Assembly: GCF_000300875.1 (NCBI RefSeq)
Contig: NZ_AMSG01000003.1
Location: forward strand, 1-64,000
Source of the DNA: Galbibacter marinus
GTDB lineage: Bacteria > Bacteroidota > Bacteroidia > Flavobacteriales > Flavobacteriaceae
Length of the DNA stretch: 64,000 nt
Reading direction: 5' to 3'
Below are positions 63,833-64,000 of the stretch, piece by piece. The notes beneath the pieces are model-generated. The model ran no database searches and had not been told where the DNA came from. It saw only the letters and a list, made by a program, of their open reading frames with translations. A program made the position numbers and the translations under genes. Every line of letters starts with the position of its first letter. The stretch's first letter is position 1.

Positions 63833-64000
63833 TTATTTTTTAGGATAACACATGTAATATTTCGTTACTGGTTTAGAGAGTGCCTTTAAATTGAATTGAT
63901 CAGAGGCTTTTGTAACATCTCGAATCTTTGCAGTTTTCATTAAAATATGAATATTTTGCTTGTCTAAATTGTAGGCTTGATTCTCTATAACCCCAGTAAA
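63833..64000 (-). CDS. C-terminus of a probable HD-domain protein (cut by window edge)
   Basis: The last 55 codons of a minus-strand gene that starts outside the window, reading [20 protein letters not shown] and ending [15 protein letters not shown] before TAA at 63835-63833. The ending resembles, from memory, the C-termini of HD-domain phosphohydrolases that lie upstream of lpxD in Flavobacteriia, but no catalytic HD residues are visible here. It is 28 bases from lpxD, which has its own possible promoter. Confidence 0.55.
   Translation of the reverse strand, partial: FTGVIENQAYNLDKQNIHILMKTAKIRDVTKASDQFNLKALSKPVTKYYMCYPKK

Overview
The window reads as chromosome of a low-GC member of the Bacteroidota, most likely a marine Flavobacteriaceae. 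Supporting signs are Bacteroidota-type promoters (TTG/TTTG spaced 19-22 bases from TAnnTTTG), the near absence of Shine-Dalgarno sequences, a bifunctional LpxC/FabZ, a type of 21-residue leucine-rich-repeat lipoprotein and DUF families common in this group, and stand-alone sucD in an lpx neighbourhood. No tRNA, rRNA, CRISPR array or complete transposon was seen. Layout: 1-4.6 kb is accessory. It holds the C-terminal part of an RHS-repeat protein running off the left edge, a structured non-coding block, an Xre/RES toxin-antitoxin pair with an inverted-repeat operator, a leucine-rich-repeat lipoprotein and a small alpha/beta hydrolase. 4.8-13.5 kb is catabolic and periplasmic: a GH43 glycosidase, a Tat-exported Gfo/Idh/MocA oxidoreductase paired with a SUMF1-type protein, a two-subunit molybdenum hydroxylase (IorA/IorB type) and a beta-lactamase-fold hydrolase. 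13.6-20 kb is housekeeping: an rRNA pseudouridine synthase, a Zn/Cd P-type ATPase, an OmpA lipoprotein, thioredoxin and a GapN-type dehydrogenase. 20-27.4 kb is the complete ilvD-ilvB-ilvN-ilvC-ilvA operon, preceded by what looks like two consecutive leader-peptide attenuators. 27.5-34 kb has an ALDH3 aldehyde dehydrogenase, a MarR-GNAT fusion with its own operator, uvrA and a LOG-family protein. 34-40.4 kb has PEP carboxylase, an Lrp regulator and an M14 carboxypeptidase divergent from an Xre regulator plus lipoprotein, with a dense cluster of TTTAC-N4-GTAAA operator-like sites between them, and then MgtC. 40.5-46.4 kb has parC, parE and ychF. 47-51 kb has a ferredoxin, a LuxC-type acyl-CoA reductase and the serC-serA serine pathway. 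51-57 kb has DUF937, DUF6146-like, OmpA-like, helix-hairpin-helix, prohibitin and VWA proteins. 57-64 kb is a lipid A and envelope cluster (lpxD, lpxC/fabZ, lpxA, efp, a second lpxD-like gene), followed by sucD and fabG on their own promoters, and the C-terminus of a probable HD-domain protein at the right edge. How the parts work together: the ilv operon covers every step from threonine or pyruvate to the branched 2-oxo acids except the transaminase, and its leader should report charged Ile/Leu/Val tRNA. serC and serA give serine. PEP carboxylase and GapN feed central carbon metabolism. The lpx genes and fabZ share 3-hydroxyacyl-ACP between lipid A and fatty acid synthesis. The most notable non-coding signals are the tandem ilv attenuator (27175-27412) and the operator cluster at 38826-39121.
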